A stretch of 64,000 bases of DNA from Escherichia sp. ESNIH1 (GTDB lineage Bacteria; Pseudomonadota; Gammaproteobacteria; Enterobacterales; Enterobacteriaceae). Below, piece by piece: positions 17,922-25,694 of the stretch. Position 1 is the stretch's first letter, and the number at the start of each line of letters is the position of its first letter. The notes under the pieces were generated by a model. That model did no database searches. It saw only the letters and a list, made by a program, of their open reading frames with translations, and was not told the DNA's origin. The position numbers and the translations under genes were made by a program. The stretch is taken from NCBI GenBank assembly GCA_002918705.1, contig PQKR01000004.1:346213-410212 (forward strand), in the 5' to 3' direction.

Positions 17922-18497
17922 CTACTTATCATTAACGCTCATCTGCTTGCCGCTGGTGACAAAGGTTCCGCCGCCCAGGTGGTGCAGGGTATTGAGCTTG
18001 TCATCATCAAACTGCCAGCGACCGTTGATAAACGCGCGCTCGTCGGCCGCGGCGGCGACCACTTCGCCAAACAGCGTATCGTACTTCTCCTGCGCGGCGG
18101 TAGCCGGCAGCAGGCGACACTCCATCCACGCCAGACAGCGCTCCTCAACCACCGGCAGACCTAATACCGGGCCAGAGATGACCGGAATACCGTAGCAGTT
18201 AAATTTATCCTCATCGCGTCCGGTGACGCTCCCCACCGCGTAGGTCCAGTTCCTGGCGGCCACGCCGGGAACCACGATGCCAAACATGCCGCTGCGCTCA
18301 ATCAGCTCCCGCGACCAGGCGCTCTTGTCGATCACGATGGCGATGCGCGGCGGGGAGAACTCCACCGGCATTGACCATGCTGCCGCCATGATATTGCGGC
18401 GATCGATCTGTTCGTCCCGGCTGGTGATCAGTACGGTTGGACCGTGGTTAAGCAGGCGGCTGGCGTGCTCCAGCGCAACGGGGCGGAAATAACTCAT
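17922..18497 (-). CDS. yddH: flavin reductase-like domain protein YddH
   Basis: A 191-residue protein of the flavin reductase-like family, which binds FMN in a split beta-barrel. It is similar in length and order to E. coli YddH (189 residues). Conserved parts include LLNHGPTVLITSRD, NIMAAAWSMPVEFSPPRIAI and RNWTYAVGSVTGRDEDKF. The start at 18497 follows AAGGAGTCACA. The enzyme activity has not been shown to my knowledge. It is convergent with pptA. It could supply reduced flavin to the two monooxygenases at 7-10 kb, but only as speculation. Confidence 0.87.
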   Translation of the reverse strand: MSYFRPVALEHASRLLNHGPTVLITSRDEQIDRRNIMAAAWSMPVEFSPPRIAIVIDKSAWSRELIERSGMFGIVVPGVAARNWTYAVGSVTGRDEDKFNCYGIPVISGPVLGLPVVEERCLAWMECRLLPATAAQEKYDTLFGEVVAAAADERAFINGRWQFDDDKLNTLHHLGGGTFVTSGKQMSVNDK

Positions 18498-18632
18498 TGT
18501 GACTCCTTAAAGTGACCTTGCTGCATTAAAGGCTGCATGGCGGATTAAATCAAGTCGCAACATTAGCGTCATCGCGCCGTAATAAAGCCTGCCTATAGTC
18601 GCCAGCAACCAAGTCCCAAAGAGGATAACAAT

Positions 18633-18725
18633 ATGTTTGCTCCCCTGTCTTTTGTACAGGTGAGTGCGTTCCGTCATTTTCTGGCGACGGGACGTTGTCG
18701 GCTTCCTGCTGCAGGAGGGCGATGA
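18633..18725 (+). CDS. 30-codon leader reading frame before the ABC importer
   Basis: ATG at 18633 is preceded by AGAGG at good spacing and opens a 30-residue frame that begins MFAPLSFVQVSAF. Its TGA overlaps the ATG ATG start of the ATPase gene. A small stem CCTGC-T-GCAGG (18705-18715) covers part of the ATPase ribosome site AGGAGG, so leader translation could open it. The product has no known family. It may be a true leader peptide or chance. Confidence 0.35.
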   Translation: MFAPLSFVQVSAFRHFLATGRCRLPAAGGR

Positions 18726-19438
18726 TGCACGCACTCACTCGTATCCGTCTCGAAGGTGTCTCGTACGCCTTTGCCACCCATACCGTTCTTCATCAGATCG
18801 ATCTGCATATCGAACCCGGTAGCATTGTGGCTCTGCTCGGGCCGTCCGGCTGCGGGAAAAGTACGCTGCTGCGCCTGCTCGCCGGGCTGACGCAGCCTGG
18901 GGAAGGGGAGATCTGGTTTGGCGATCGCCGTGTGGCTAAGGCTGGCTGGGCGCTGCCGCCCGAAGCGCGCGATATCGGCATGGTCTTTCAGGACTATGCT
19001 CTCTGGCCGCATATGTCCGTGGCGCAAAACGTGGCTTTTCCGCTCAAAATGCGCAACCTACCGCGTAATGAACGCGACGTTCGCGTCGCCGAGGCGCTGG
19101 CGCGGGTAGGGCTGTCTGACTTTGCCGATCGTAAACCCTCCGGACTCTCCGGCGGGCAGCAGCAGAGGGTGGCACTGGCCCGGGCCATTGTGGCTCAACC
19201 GCGGGTGCTGCTGTTTGATGAACCGCTCTCCAATCTCGACAGCGAGTTGCGTGAGTCGCTGTGCCTGGAGATGTCGCGCATCCTGCGCCAGTCCGGCACG
19301 ACGGCGGTCTACGTTACCCACGATCGCCAGGAGGCCGAACTCATTGCCGATCGCATTGTGCATCTCTCAGCGGGTCGCGTTGCCGCGTCCGATATCGTTA
19401 CGTCTGATTTAGTTACAACATACAATGGAGTTTCATGA
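18725..19438 (+). CDS. ABC transporter ATP-binding protein (FbpC/PhnT-like)
   Basis: A 237-residue ATPase of the iron/2-aminoethylphosphonate/spermidine group. Walker A GPSGCGKST lies near residue 39, signature LSGGQQQR near residue 140, and Walker B VLLFDEPLSNLD follows. There is no long C-terminal regulatory domain, unlike PotA or MalK. The start could be 18722 or 18725; the spacing from GGAGG favours 18725. Its stop overlaps the binding-protein start by four bases (ATGA). Together with the next two genes it forms a complete importer. Confidence 0.88.
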   Translation: MHALTRIRLEGVSYAFATHTVLHQIDLHIEPGSIVALLGPSGCGKSTLLRLLAGLTQPGEGEIWFGDRRVAKAGWALPPEARDIGMVFQDYALWPHMSVAQNVAFPLKMRNLPRNERDVRVAEALARVGLSDFADRKPSGLSGGQQQRVALARAIVAQPRVLLFDEPLSNLDSELRESLCLEMSRILRQSGTTAVYVTHDRQEAELIADRIVHLSAGRVAASDIVTSDLVTTYNGVS

Positions 19439-20406
19439 TGAAAGCAGTGCCGTCTGTAATAAAAGGAGTTGCATTAGCTATGGCATTATCTGCAATAAGC
19501 CTCGCCAGCGCGCAGGCGCTAACCGTCTACACCGCAGGGCCGGGATCGCTGGCAAAAGGGCTGGCAGCAGGTTACGAGAAGAAAACCGGCGTCAAGGTTA
19601 ATATCTTCCAGGCAACAACAGGGAAGGTGATGGCGCGTCTGGAGGCCGAGCAGGCCAATCCGCAGGCGGATATTCTTATCTCCGCCTCCTGGGATACGGC
19701 GGAAGATCTGCACAACCGTGGCTGGCTGCTGCCATACCAAAGCGGGAACGCTGAAAAGGTGCCGGCTAATCTGAAAACCAACGACTATGTTGCCCAGGGC
19801 ATCTCGGCGCTGGGTATCGTCTGGAACAGTAAGAGCGGAACGCCTGAGCCAAAAGAGTGGCAGGATCTCACCTCTGCGGATTTCAAAGATAAGGTCACCA
19901 CGCCTGACCCTGCGCTCTCCGGCGCATCGCTCGATCTGCTGATCGGTCTGCAAAACGGGATGGGTGACGAGGCGTGGAAGCTGTTTGAACAGCTGAAGCA
20001 GAACGGCATGGTGGTCAGCGGGCCTAATGCCCAGGCGGTAACACCGGTTATGCAGGGGGCAAAAGCTGCCGTGTTTGGCGCGGTAGACTATGTCTCCTAC
20101 GGCAATATCGCTCAGGGTGAATCCCTGAAAGTGATCTTCCCGACCAGCGGTACGGTGATCGCCCCACGCCCGATGATGATCCTGAAAACGACCCAGCACC
20201 CTGATGACGCTAAAGCTTTTGTGGATTACGTACTCTCACCTGAAGGGCAGGCGCTTGTAGCCGATGCCTGGCTGATGCCGTCCCGCACCGACGTCGCGGC
20301 TAAGCGTCCGCTGCTTAATGAGCTAAAAATTCTGCCGACTACCAACGATGGCAACAGCGAGCGCAGCGACGTGCTGAAACGCTTTAATACGCTTTTCGCG
20401 CAATAA
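19435..20406 (+). CDS. periplasmic binding protein of FbpA-like importer
   Basis: A 323-residue family 1 binding protein. Its signal peptide ends near residue 28 (ASAQA), and the mature part starts LTVYTAGPGSLAKGLAAGYE, the typical opening of Fe3+ or phosphonate binding proteins. Other marks are QADILISASWDTAEDL, SGASLDLLIGLQNGMGDEAW and the C-terminal FVDYVLSPEGQALVADAW. The iron-binding paired tyrosines of FbpA are not clear to me, so iron, phosphonate or another anion remains possible. It overlaps the ATPase gene by four bases. Confidence 0.85.
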   Translation: MMKAVPSVIKGVALAMALSAISLASAQALTVYTAGPGSLAKGLAAGYEKKTGVKVNIFQATTGKVMARLEAEQANPQADILISASWDTAEDLHNRGWLLPYQSGNAEKVPANLKTNDYVAQGISALGIVWNSKSGTPEPKEWQDLTSADFKDKVTTPDPALSGASLDLLIGLQNGMGDEAWKLFEQLKQNGMVVSGPNAQAVTPVMQGAKAAVFGAVDYVSYGNIAQGESLKVIFPTSGTVIAPRPMMILKTTQHPDDAKAFVDYVLSPEGQALVADAWLMPSRTDVAAKRPLLNELKILPTTNDGNSERSDVLKRFNTLFAQ

Positions 20407-20413
20407 TTATCTC

Positions 20414-20429
20414 GCGGGGGCAACCCCGC
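20414..20429 (+). other. intercistronic hairpin with GCAA tetraloop
   Basis: GCGGGG (20414-20419) pairs with CCCCGC (20424-20429) around a GNRA loop (GCAA), between the binding-protein stop and the permease start. There is no U tract, so it is more likely to protect the upstream mRNA and lower permease output than to terminate transcription. Confidence 0.55.
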
Positions 20430-20445
20430 TTTCAGGATAGCCGTT

Positions 20446-22101
20446 GTGAAACAGAAATTTATTACGCTCACTACCGTGGCGCTGCTGGCGATCCTGGTCG
20501 CGCTGCCGTTGCTGTTTATCGTCCTGCAGGCCATCTTCCCGCAGTTTAGCGCGGGCTCTTTGAGTGGCGCATTTAGCGGCATCGCGCCGCAGTTTCTAGA
20601 CCCGCAGCTACCAGCCATGCTGGGCGGTACGCTGTGGATCGCCGCTGGGGTTGCGCTGTTCAGCGCTCTGATTGGTCTGCCGCTCGGCGTCATGCGCGGG
20701 CTGTTTAATCTTCCGGCTCCGAGGCTGTGGGATCTTATCTTTTTGATCCCGTTTCTCACGCCGCCCTATATTGCCGCGCTCTCCTGGATGCTGGTTTTAC
20801 AGACCAACGGCTACCTGGATCAGCTGACGGGCATCGACCTTAACGATCTGCTTTTTAGCCGCAGCGGCATTGTGCTAGTCATGACCCTGAATATCTTTCC
20901 AGTGGTCTATTTTGCCGTTTCGCGCAGCCTGCTCGCCAGTGGACAAAGGCTGGCACTGGTTGCACGGGTGCACGGCGCCACGGCCTGGCGGGCGTTCTGG
21001 CATATTACGCTGCCGATGGTCGCTCCCGCACTGGCGGCAGGCATGCTGTTAGCCTTTACTCTGGCCATTGAGGAGTACGGCGTCCCGGCTGCGTTAGGTT
21101 CGCGCTCAGGGGTAGTGATGATGACGGTGGGCATAGAGAAGAAGCTTGCCGACTGGCCAATCGATCTGCCCGGCGCGTCTCTGCTCTCCATGATGCTGAT
21201 CGTTATTGCCTTAGCGGGGTGGTGGCTACAGCGTCGTCTGGTTGGGGATAAAGAGGTCACCAGCGTAACCGGAAAACCTACTGAGAACCAGGGGGCCACG
21301 CTCGGCATCGCCGCCGTTCCGGTGGTCATGGTGATGGCACTAACCGGCTTTCTGGCGGTGGGATTACCCGGTTTGTCGATGGCCATCACGGGCGTAATGT
21401 CTACGCTCTCTGGCGGAGTGGCGTGGAGTAACCTGACGCCTCAGCACTATCAGGCGCTTTTCTCCCAGCAGGGCGATGCGCTGTCGGCGTTGGGCACCAG
21501 CCTGTCGCTGGCGCTGGCCGCGTCGCTCATTACCGGTCTGCTTGGACTGCTTGTCTCGTGGCTGGTTGTCGTCAGACAGATTAATGGCCGAGGTGTGCTG
21601 GACGCGCTGTCGTTATTGCCAGCAGCACTGCCGGGCATTGTCGTTGGTGTCGGTCTTATTCTATTGTGGAACCGCACCTTCTGGCCCGTTTCGCCCTACA
21701 ATACCTGGGCGATACTTCTGCTCTCTTACTGCTGCCTGCTGATGCCGTGGCCAGTGCGTTATATCACCAGCGCGCTGCGCCAGCTGGGCGGCAATCTGGA
21801 GCCAGCCGCCCGCGTCCACGGTGCAAGCGCGCTACAGGCGCTGCGCTTTATCGTCATGCCGCTGGTCTTTCCTGCCATGCTGGCCGCGATGCTGATGGTG
21901 TTTGCTATCGCCTCACGCGAGCTGGTCACCTCGCTGCTGCTCTCACCAGCCGGAACACAAACCGTAGCGGTCTTTATCTGGCGGCAGTTTGAACAGGGAT
22001 CGGTCGGGCAGGGGATGGCGATGGCTACCTTAACGCTGCTCACCGGGCTGGTTCTCATGCTTACCGCGTTGGCGATAATGCAGCGTAAAGCACGAAGCTG
22101 A
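20446..22101 (+). CDS. FbpB-like double-domain ABC permease
   Basis: A 551-residue inner-membrane permease made of two fused binding-protein-dependent transport domains, about 12 membrane segments. The two ATPase-contacting loops are visible: ARVHGATAWRAFWHITLPMV near residue 178 and ARVHGASALQALRFIVMPLV near residue 455. It starts with GTG at 20446 after AGGATAG. This layout is shared by Fe3+ (FbpB) and some phosphonate or thiamine permeases, so the substrate cannot be fixed by the permease alone. Confidence 0.88.
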   Translation: MKQKFITLTTVALLAILVALPLLFIVLQAIFPQFSAGSLSGAFSGIAPQFLDPQLPAMLGGTLWIAAGVALFSALIGLPLGVMRGLFNLPAPRLWDLIFLIPFLTPPYIAALSWMLVLQTNGYLDQLTGIDLNDLLFSRSGIVLVMTLNIFPVVYFAVSRSLLASGQRLALVARVHGATAWRAFWHITLPMVAPALAAGMLLAFTLAIEEYGVPAALGSRSGVVMMTVGIEKKLADWPIDLPGASLLSMMLIVIALAGWWLQRRLVGDKEVTSVTGKPTENQGATLGIAAVPVVMVMALTGFLAVGLPGLSMAITGVMSTLSGGVAWSNLTPQHYQALFSQQGDALSALGTSLSLALAASLITGLLGLLVSWLVVVRQINGRGVLDALSLLPAALPGIVVGVGLILLWNRTFWPVSPYNTWAILLLSYCCLLMPWPVRYITSALRQLGGNLEPAARVHGASALQALRFIVMPLVFPAMLAAMLMVFAIASRELVTSLLLSPAGTQTVAVFIWRQFEQGSVGQGMAMATLTLLTGLVLMLTALAIMQRKARS

Positions 22102-22129
22102 TAATAATTTGCGCAGACATGCTCAAATA

Positions 22130-22178
22130 GTAGACAGTTGAAACGGGGACTATTGCGCGGGTGAAAATTGCTGTCTAC
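22130..22178. repeat. inverted repeat upstream of the AriR-like gene
   Basis: GTAGACAG (22130-22137) and CTGTCTAC (22171-22178) are perfect inverted copies 33 bp apart, 69 bp before the AriR-like start. They could be two halves of a looped operator or a long hairpin base. No known regulator is recognised. Confidence 0.35.
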
Positions 22179-22246
22179 GTTTATTCCGGTAATAATTTTC
22201 TCTCGCTATCTGGAGAGACGAATAACTTAAAACTGAAGGCATATTG

Positions 22247-22495
22247 ATGCACAGCGCAACAACCGAAGAACAATTAAACACCTTGTTCGACCAGGGTATT
22301 CAGGCTTTTGAGGCCGAACGTGTTCTCATCAAAGAACTTGCTCAGAATCTCAAAAGTAACCGAATTGAGGTAAATAACAAGAATCTGATCCTGGCATTGA
22401 TCAGACTGCTCGAAACTGAAGATGACGTGGTCAAGCTTGATGTCTACCGCAACGCGCTTGAGCTGATCGTGCAAAAAACACCGGACGATCTGTAA
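22247..22495 (+). CDS. AriR/YmgB-family small regulator (second cassette)
   Basis: An 82-residue protein of the YmgB/AriR family of small helical dimers that act as connectors to the Rcs phosphorelay and affect acid resistance and biofilm. The family core is clear: VNNKNLILALIRLLETEDDV and a C-terminal IVQKTPDDL, matching E. coli AriR VNNKNIILSLIHSLE and YTADDM. The ATG at 22247 is chosen over a TTG one codon earlier. It faces three related small genes on the other strand, forming a second cassette besides the one at 42.3-43.3 kb. Confidence 0.8.
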   Translation: MHSATTEEQLNTLFDQGIQAFEAERVLIKELAQNLKSNRIEVNNKNLILALIRLLETEDDVVKLDVYRNALELIVQKTPDDL

Positions 22496-22505
22496 CGTTA
22501 TTTGA

Positions 22506-22541
22506 AACGCCCCGTATCGCTTTGTCAGGATACAGGGCGTT
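22506..22541. terminator. hairpin between convergent small genes
   Basis: Arms AACGCCC plus GTATC (22506-22518) and GATAC plus GGGCGTT (22529-22541) form a 12-bp stem with one A/C bulge pair. It sits between the convergent stops at 22495 and 22545. The flanks are only weakly T-rich. Confidence 0.55.
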
Positions 22542-22544
22542 CGC

Positions 22545-22769
22545 TTATAAAGGTTTTACCAAACGAGCTCTGAGATAACGGATACAGGTTTCGAGTGTGC
22601 GCTGTAGCTGCTTCTCTTTTACCATCACTCTACGGGCACGAAGTACCATCATAAGATTGTCCGCATTAACCGGCAGACGTGAATTCATTAGCCAGGTTGC
22701 CGCCTCACCAATGACCTCTTGAATCTTTTCAAGTCCAACTTGTTCATCTTCGTTCAATTGCACTCTCAA
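22545..22769 (-). CDS. small helical protein, AriR/YmgA-like connector candidate
   Basis: A 74-residue, highly charged protein I do not recognise as any named family member. Its layout resembles the connector proteins around it: a first helix (GLEKIQEVIGEAATWLM), then LPVNADNLMMVLRARRVM, which parallels the VNNKNLILALIRLL core of AriR, and a final helix. It has its own promoter, since a terminator-like hairpin separates it from the gene upstream. Its place in the cassette corresponds to the AriR/YmgC positions in E. coli. Function is unproven. Confidence 0.55.
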   Translation of the reverse strand: MRVQLNEDEQVGLEKIQEVIGEAATWLMNSRLPVNADNLMMVLRARRVMVKEKQLQRTLETCIRYLRARLVKPL

Positions 22770-22879
22770 TGCTGAAAGGGGTTTGTCTTCCAGGCGTGTT
22801 AGCCAAGATCAAATTCACAGAGAGCATTTAGGGGAACATGCTTAAAGCAAGTCTGATTAGAAGGACGAAAAATAGCAGA

Positions 22880-22910
22880 AAACCTGTTAATCATACGGAT
22901 TAAACAGGTG
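22880..22910 (-). terminator. intrinsic terminator after the YmgA-like gene
   Basis: On the minus strand ACCTGTTTAATC pairs with GATTAACAGGT with one bulge, followed by TTTTCTG. It begins 14 bp past the stop of the YmgA-like gene. Confidence 0.65.
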
Positions 22911-22923
22911 TCACTGCTTGATG

Positions 22924-23211
22924 CTAGTGTTTGTAGACGGTGGTGGGGTGATTAAAAACAGCGTCACGCTTATGAAGCTTCAAAGAGCGAGAGGAACGGG
23001 TGCCACTGTCGGGAAGCGTTCTGAACTGATGTACCCCGTTGATAGCCGTGCGAAAAGCTTCACGTCTGCCATGATCGCATTCATCATGGAGACTCTCCTG
23101 CAACTGGCCTATAAGGGCATCAAAAGAGACACTGTCGTCAGATTCAAGAAGCGACATGACTGCCTCTCCCATAACTTTATCTACCAGCCTTTCCTTATCA
23201 TTTTTGCTCAT
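22924..23211 (-). CDS. YmgA-like connector protein (second cassette)
   Basis: A 95-residue protein whose N-terminal half matches YmgA and the copy at 42633-42944: MSKNDKERLVDKVMGEAVMS against MSRSENEQLTDELIGEAVLS. The middle is helical (ALIGQLQESLHDECDHGRRE), and the C-terminal third is basic and probably disordered. In E. coli YmgA lies between YcgZ and AriR and helps stimulate the Rcs pathway. The ATG at 23211 follows GAGAGGCTCA. It lies 99 bp after the YcgZ-like gene in the same direction. Confidence 0.72.
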   Translation of the reverse strand: MSKNDKERLVDKVMGEAVMSLLESDDSVSFDALIGQLQESLHDECDHGRREAFRTAINGVHQFRTLPDSGTRSSRSLKLHKRDAVFNHPTTVYKH

Positions 23212-23310
23212 TGAGCCTCTCAGTAATTATATGGCGCTGGACTGCATATCAAACTAGCAGTATGCCCGCTTATGCTTGAGATTGACAGGTATATTATACA
23301 TGCATGAATG

Positions 23311-23565
23311 TTATGAGCGATTGTTTCGTAAAATTAAACGCATCAAGTCGCTAAGATGAGCCGCAACGATCGGATCGGTTTCAGATTCGATTCGGGAAAC
23401 CAGTTTTAAACAGATAGTGCGCCTGCTGATAATTTGACCAGCACGTAACAGAGCTATGACGATATCTCCCAGCATCTCCTCACGTGAGGGAACGCTCTGC
23501 ATTACTGCACGCACATCAGCACTTACATTGTAATCATGTGCATGTTTTACATCTTTATCACACAT
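23311..23565 (-). CDS. YcgZ-like connector protein (second cassette)
   Basis: An 84-residue protein of the YcgZ type. It shares with YcgZ the pattern REEMLGDIVIALLRAGQIIS, RRTICLKLVSRIE, then a short helix ending LMRLILRNN. The copy at the blue-light locus reads QQETLGQIVVEILSSGQSLN, RKAICTKLLSRLE. It is the first gene of a minus-strand series of three. E. coli YcgZ is induced by cold and blue light through BluR. Whether this copy answers to BluR is unknown, though a related half-site lies at 23762. Confidence 0.75.
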   Translation of the reverse strand: MCDKDVKHAHDYNVSADVRAVMQSVPSREEMLGDIVIALLRAGQIISRRTICLKLVSRIESETDPIVAAHLSDLMRLILRNNRS

Positions 23566-23906
23566 ATCTGCGTTTCCGGTCCGAGTCGATCTTGTGCTTG
23601 CAGAGGAGGAGTGGGGTTAGCCGCCTCAGCCATTTTATTTTGATGCCTAATAATATCGGGAAGAAACGGCAAATGAAAAGAAAAGTGATATTTTTTTACC
23701 TCGCCTCTGCAAGGATTTAAGGGTAAGCCCTTTATTTAAATACGATATATCCTATTAAACATTGTACATAAACCTTCCTTAAGTAGAACTGCATATCACT
23801 CTCTGCATCATAGACTATGATTTTATGTACATGCGGTCAGGAGAGGTAACTAGCCGAACACCGTTTTACACCCTTTCATCACGTCTGCGTTTATTGAGGT
23901 ATCTGC
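23566..23906. other. divergent control region, YcgZ-like gene and treZ
   Basis: About 340 bp, AT-rich in its right half. It should contain promoters for the minus-strand cassette and for treZ. TTGTACATA at 23762-23770 repeats the left half of the BluR-type site at 43395, and ATGTACAT at 23825-23832 is a further related 8-mer. I see no small gene or stable RNA here. Confidence 0.45.
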
Positions 23907-25694
23907 ATGGAGTCCAGATCTTTTCTTAAAAGCTGGGGGGCCGAGTTCGTGGCCGCTGACACAGTGCGTTTTCGTGTTTGGGCAAGCGGTCAGGAGAGCG
24001 TCACGCTCAGGCTCTCAGGCAAGGAATTTAAGATGAACCCGGCCGGAGATGGCTGGTTCGAATTTTCTACAACCGATATCGCGCCAGACGCGGAATATAA
24101 CTATGTTCTGGCCGACGGTACCGTCGTGCCGGATCCTGCGTCCCGCGGACAAAAGGCCGATGTAAACGGTCCATCGCTGGTTGTAAACCCGGATAGCTAT
24201 CGGTGGCAAAATACCCAGTGGCGTGGGCGCCCTTGGGAAGAGACCGTTTTTTATGAGCTACATGTCGGAACCTTTACCCCAGAGGGGACGTTTAGGGCCG
24301 CAATTGAAAAACTGCCTTATCTGGCAGACATGGGTATCACCGCTATAGAGATCCTGCCCGTGTCACAGTTTGGCGGCAATCGGGGTTGGGGCTACGATGG
24401 CGTGCTGCTCTATGCGCCGCACTCTGCCTATGGTACGCCGGATGACGTTAAAGCCTTCGTTGATGCCGCTCACGGCTACGGCATATCGGTTGTGCTCGAT
24501 ATTGTGCTGAATCATTTCGGCCCGGAGGGTAACTATCTGCCGCTACTGTCGCCAGATTTCTTCCACAAAGAACGAATGACCCCCTGGGGACCCGGTATTG
24601 CCTATGACGTTGACGCCGTGCGCCGTTATATTGCCGAAGCGCCGCTCTACTGGCTGAAAGAGTTCAACCTGGACGGTCTGCGCTTCGATGCGATCGATCA
24701 GATCGAAGATAGCGCTGAGAAGCACGTTCTGATTGAGATTGCCGAGCGCATTCGCGCTGAGATTACCGACCGGCCTGCCCACCTCACCACCGAAGATTGC
24801 CGGAATGTCATCTTCCTCCATCCGCGAGATGAAAACGGTTCAGCGCCGCTGTTCAGCGGCGAATGGAATGACGACTTCCACAACGCCGTACACGTTTTTG
24901 CTACCGGCGAAACGCATGCCTACTATCAGGACTTTGCTGACGCGCCGGAAAAACACGTAGCGCGAGCGCTGGCTGAAGGGTTTGCCTATCAGGGAGAGGT
25001 ATCACCTCAGTCTGGCGAAGCACGTGGTGTGAACAGCACCGCGCAGCCGCCGGTGGCTTTCGTCGACTTCATCCAGAACCATGACCAGACGGGCAACCGT
25101 GCCCAGGGTGAGCGATTGGTTACCCTGGCGGGCGTCGAGCGCACTAAGGTGCTGCTGGCTGCGCTGCTTCTCTCCCCGCATATCCCGCTGCTGTTTATGG
25201 GAGAGGAGTACGGTGAGAGTAATCCTTTCCTGTTCTTTACCGATTTTCATGGCGATCTCGCCAAAGCCGTGCGCGAAGGGCGGGCCAAAGAGTTTGAAGG
25301 TCACGATGGCTACGAAGGCGACAGCGTGCCCGATCCCAACGCTGAGAGCACCTTTATGCAGTCAAAGCTGGACTGGAAAAAGCTGGAAGGAGACGAAGGG
25401 CGCGCCTGGCAGGCGCTAACCCGGGCACTGCTGCGGCTGCGCCAGCAGCATATCGTGCCGCTTTTGGCTACAGCCGGAGGTCATTCAGGGCGAGTAGTCA
25501 ACACGGCTGAAGGTTTCCTTGCTGTGACCTGGACCTTCCCGCAAGGCACACTCTCGCTGGCGCTAAATATTGGTGAGCGTAATCAGACCCTGCCGGATCT
25601 ACCCGGCGAAACCGTTTTTGCCTGGCCGAATGCGGCAGATGAACTGCCGCAGAACTCAATTGTTGTTCGCCTTGCATCAGGAGAAGCAAAGTGA
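23907..25694 (+). CDS. treZ: malto-oligosyltrehalose trehalohydrolase TreZ
   Basis: A 595-residue GH13 hydrolase that releases trehalose from maltooligosyl-trehalose in the cytoplasm. An N-terminal beta-sandwich (residues 1-100) precedes the barrel. Family regions are DIVLNHFG near residue 200, the nucleophile Asp in GLRFDAIDQIED near residue 261, the acid Glu in LTTEDCRNV near residue 297, and FIQNHDQTGNR near residue 392. The ATG at 23907 follows GAGG. It is the first gene of treZ-treY-treX, and its stop overlaps the treY start (GTGA). E. coli lacks this route and uses OtsAB. Confidence 0.95.
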   Translation: MESRSFLKSWGAEFVAADTVRFRVWASGQESVTLRLSGKEFKMNPAGDGWFEFSTTDIAPDAEYNYVLADGTVVPDPASRGQKADVNGPSLVVNPDSYRWQNTQWRGRPWEETVFYELHVGTFTPEGTFRAAIEKLPYLADMGITAIEILPVSQFGGNRGWGYDGVLLYAPHSAYGTPDDVKAFVDAAHGYGISVVLDIVLNHFGPEGNYLPLLSPDFFHKERMTPWGPGIAYDVDAVRRYIAEAPLYWLKEFNLDGLRFDAIDQIEDSAEKHVLIEIAERIRAEITDRPAHLTTEDCRNVIFLHPRDENGSAPLFSGEWNDDFHNAVHVFATGETHAYYQDFADAPEKHVARALAEGFAYQGEVSPQSGEARGVNSTAQPPVAFVDFIQNHDQTGNRAQGERLVTLAGVERTKVLLAALLLSPHIPLLFMGEEYGESNPFLFFTDFHGDLAKAVREGRAKEFEGHDGYEGDSVPDPNAESTFMQSKLDWKKLEGDEGRAWQALTRALLRLRQQHIVPLLATAGGHSGRVVNTAEGFLAVTWTFPQGTLSLALNIGERNQTLPDLPGETVFAWPNAADELPQNSIVVRLASGEAK

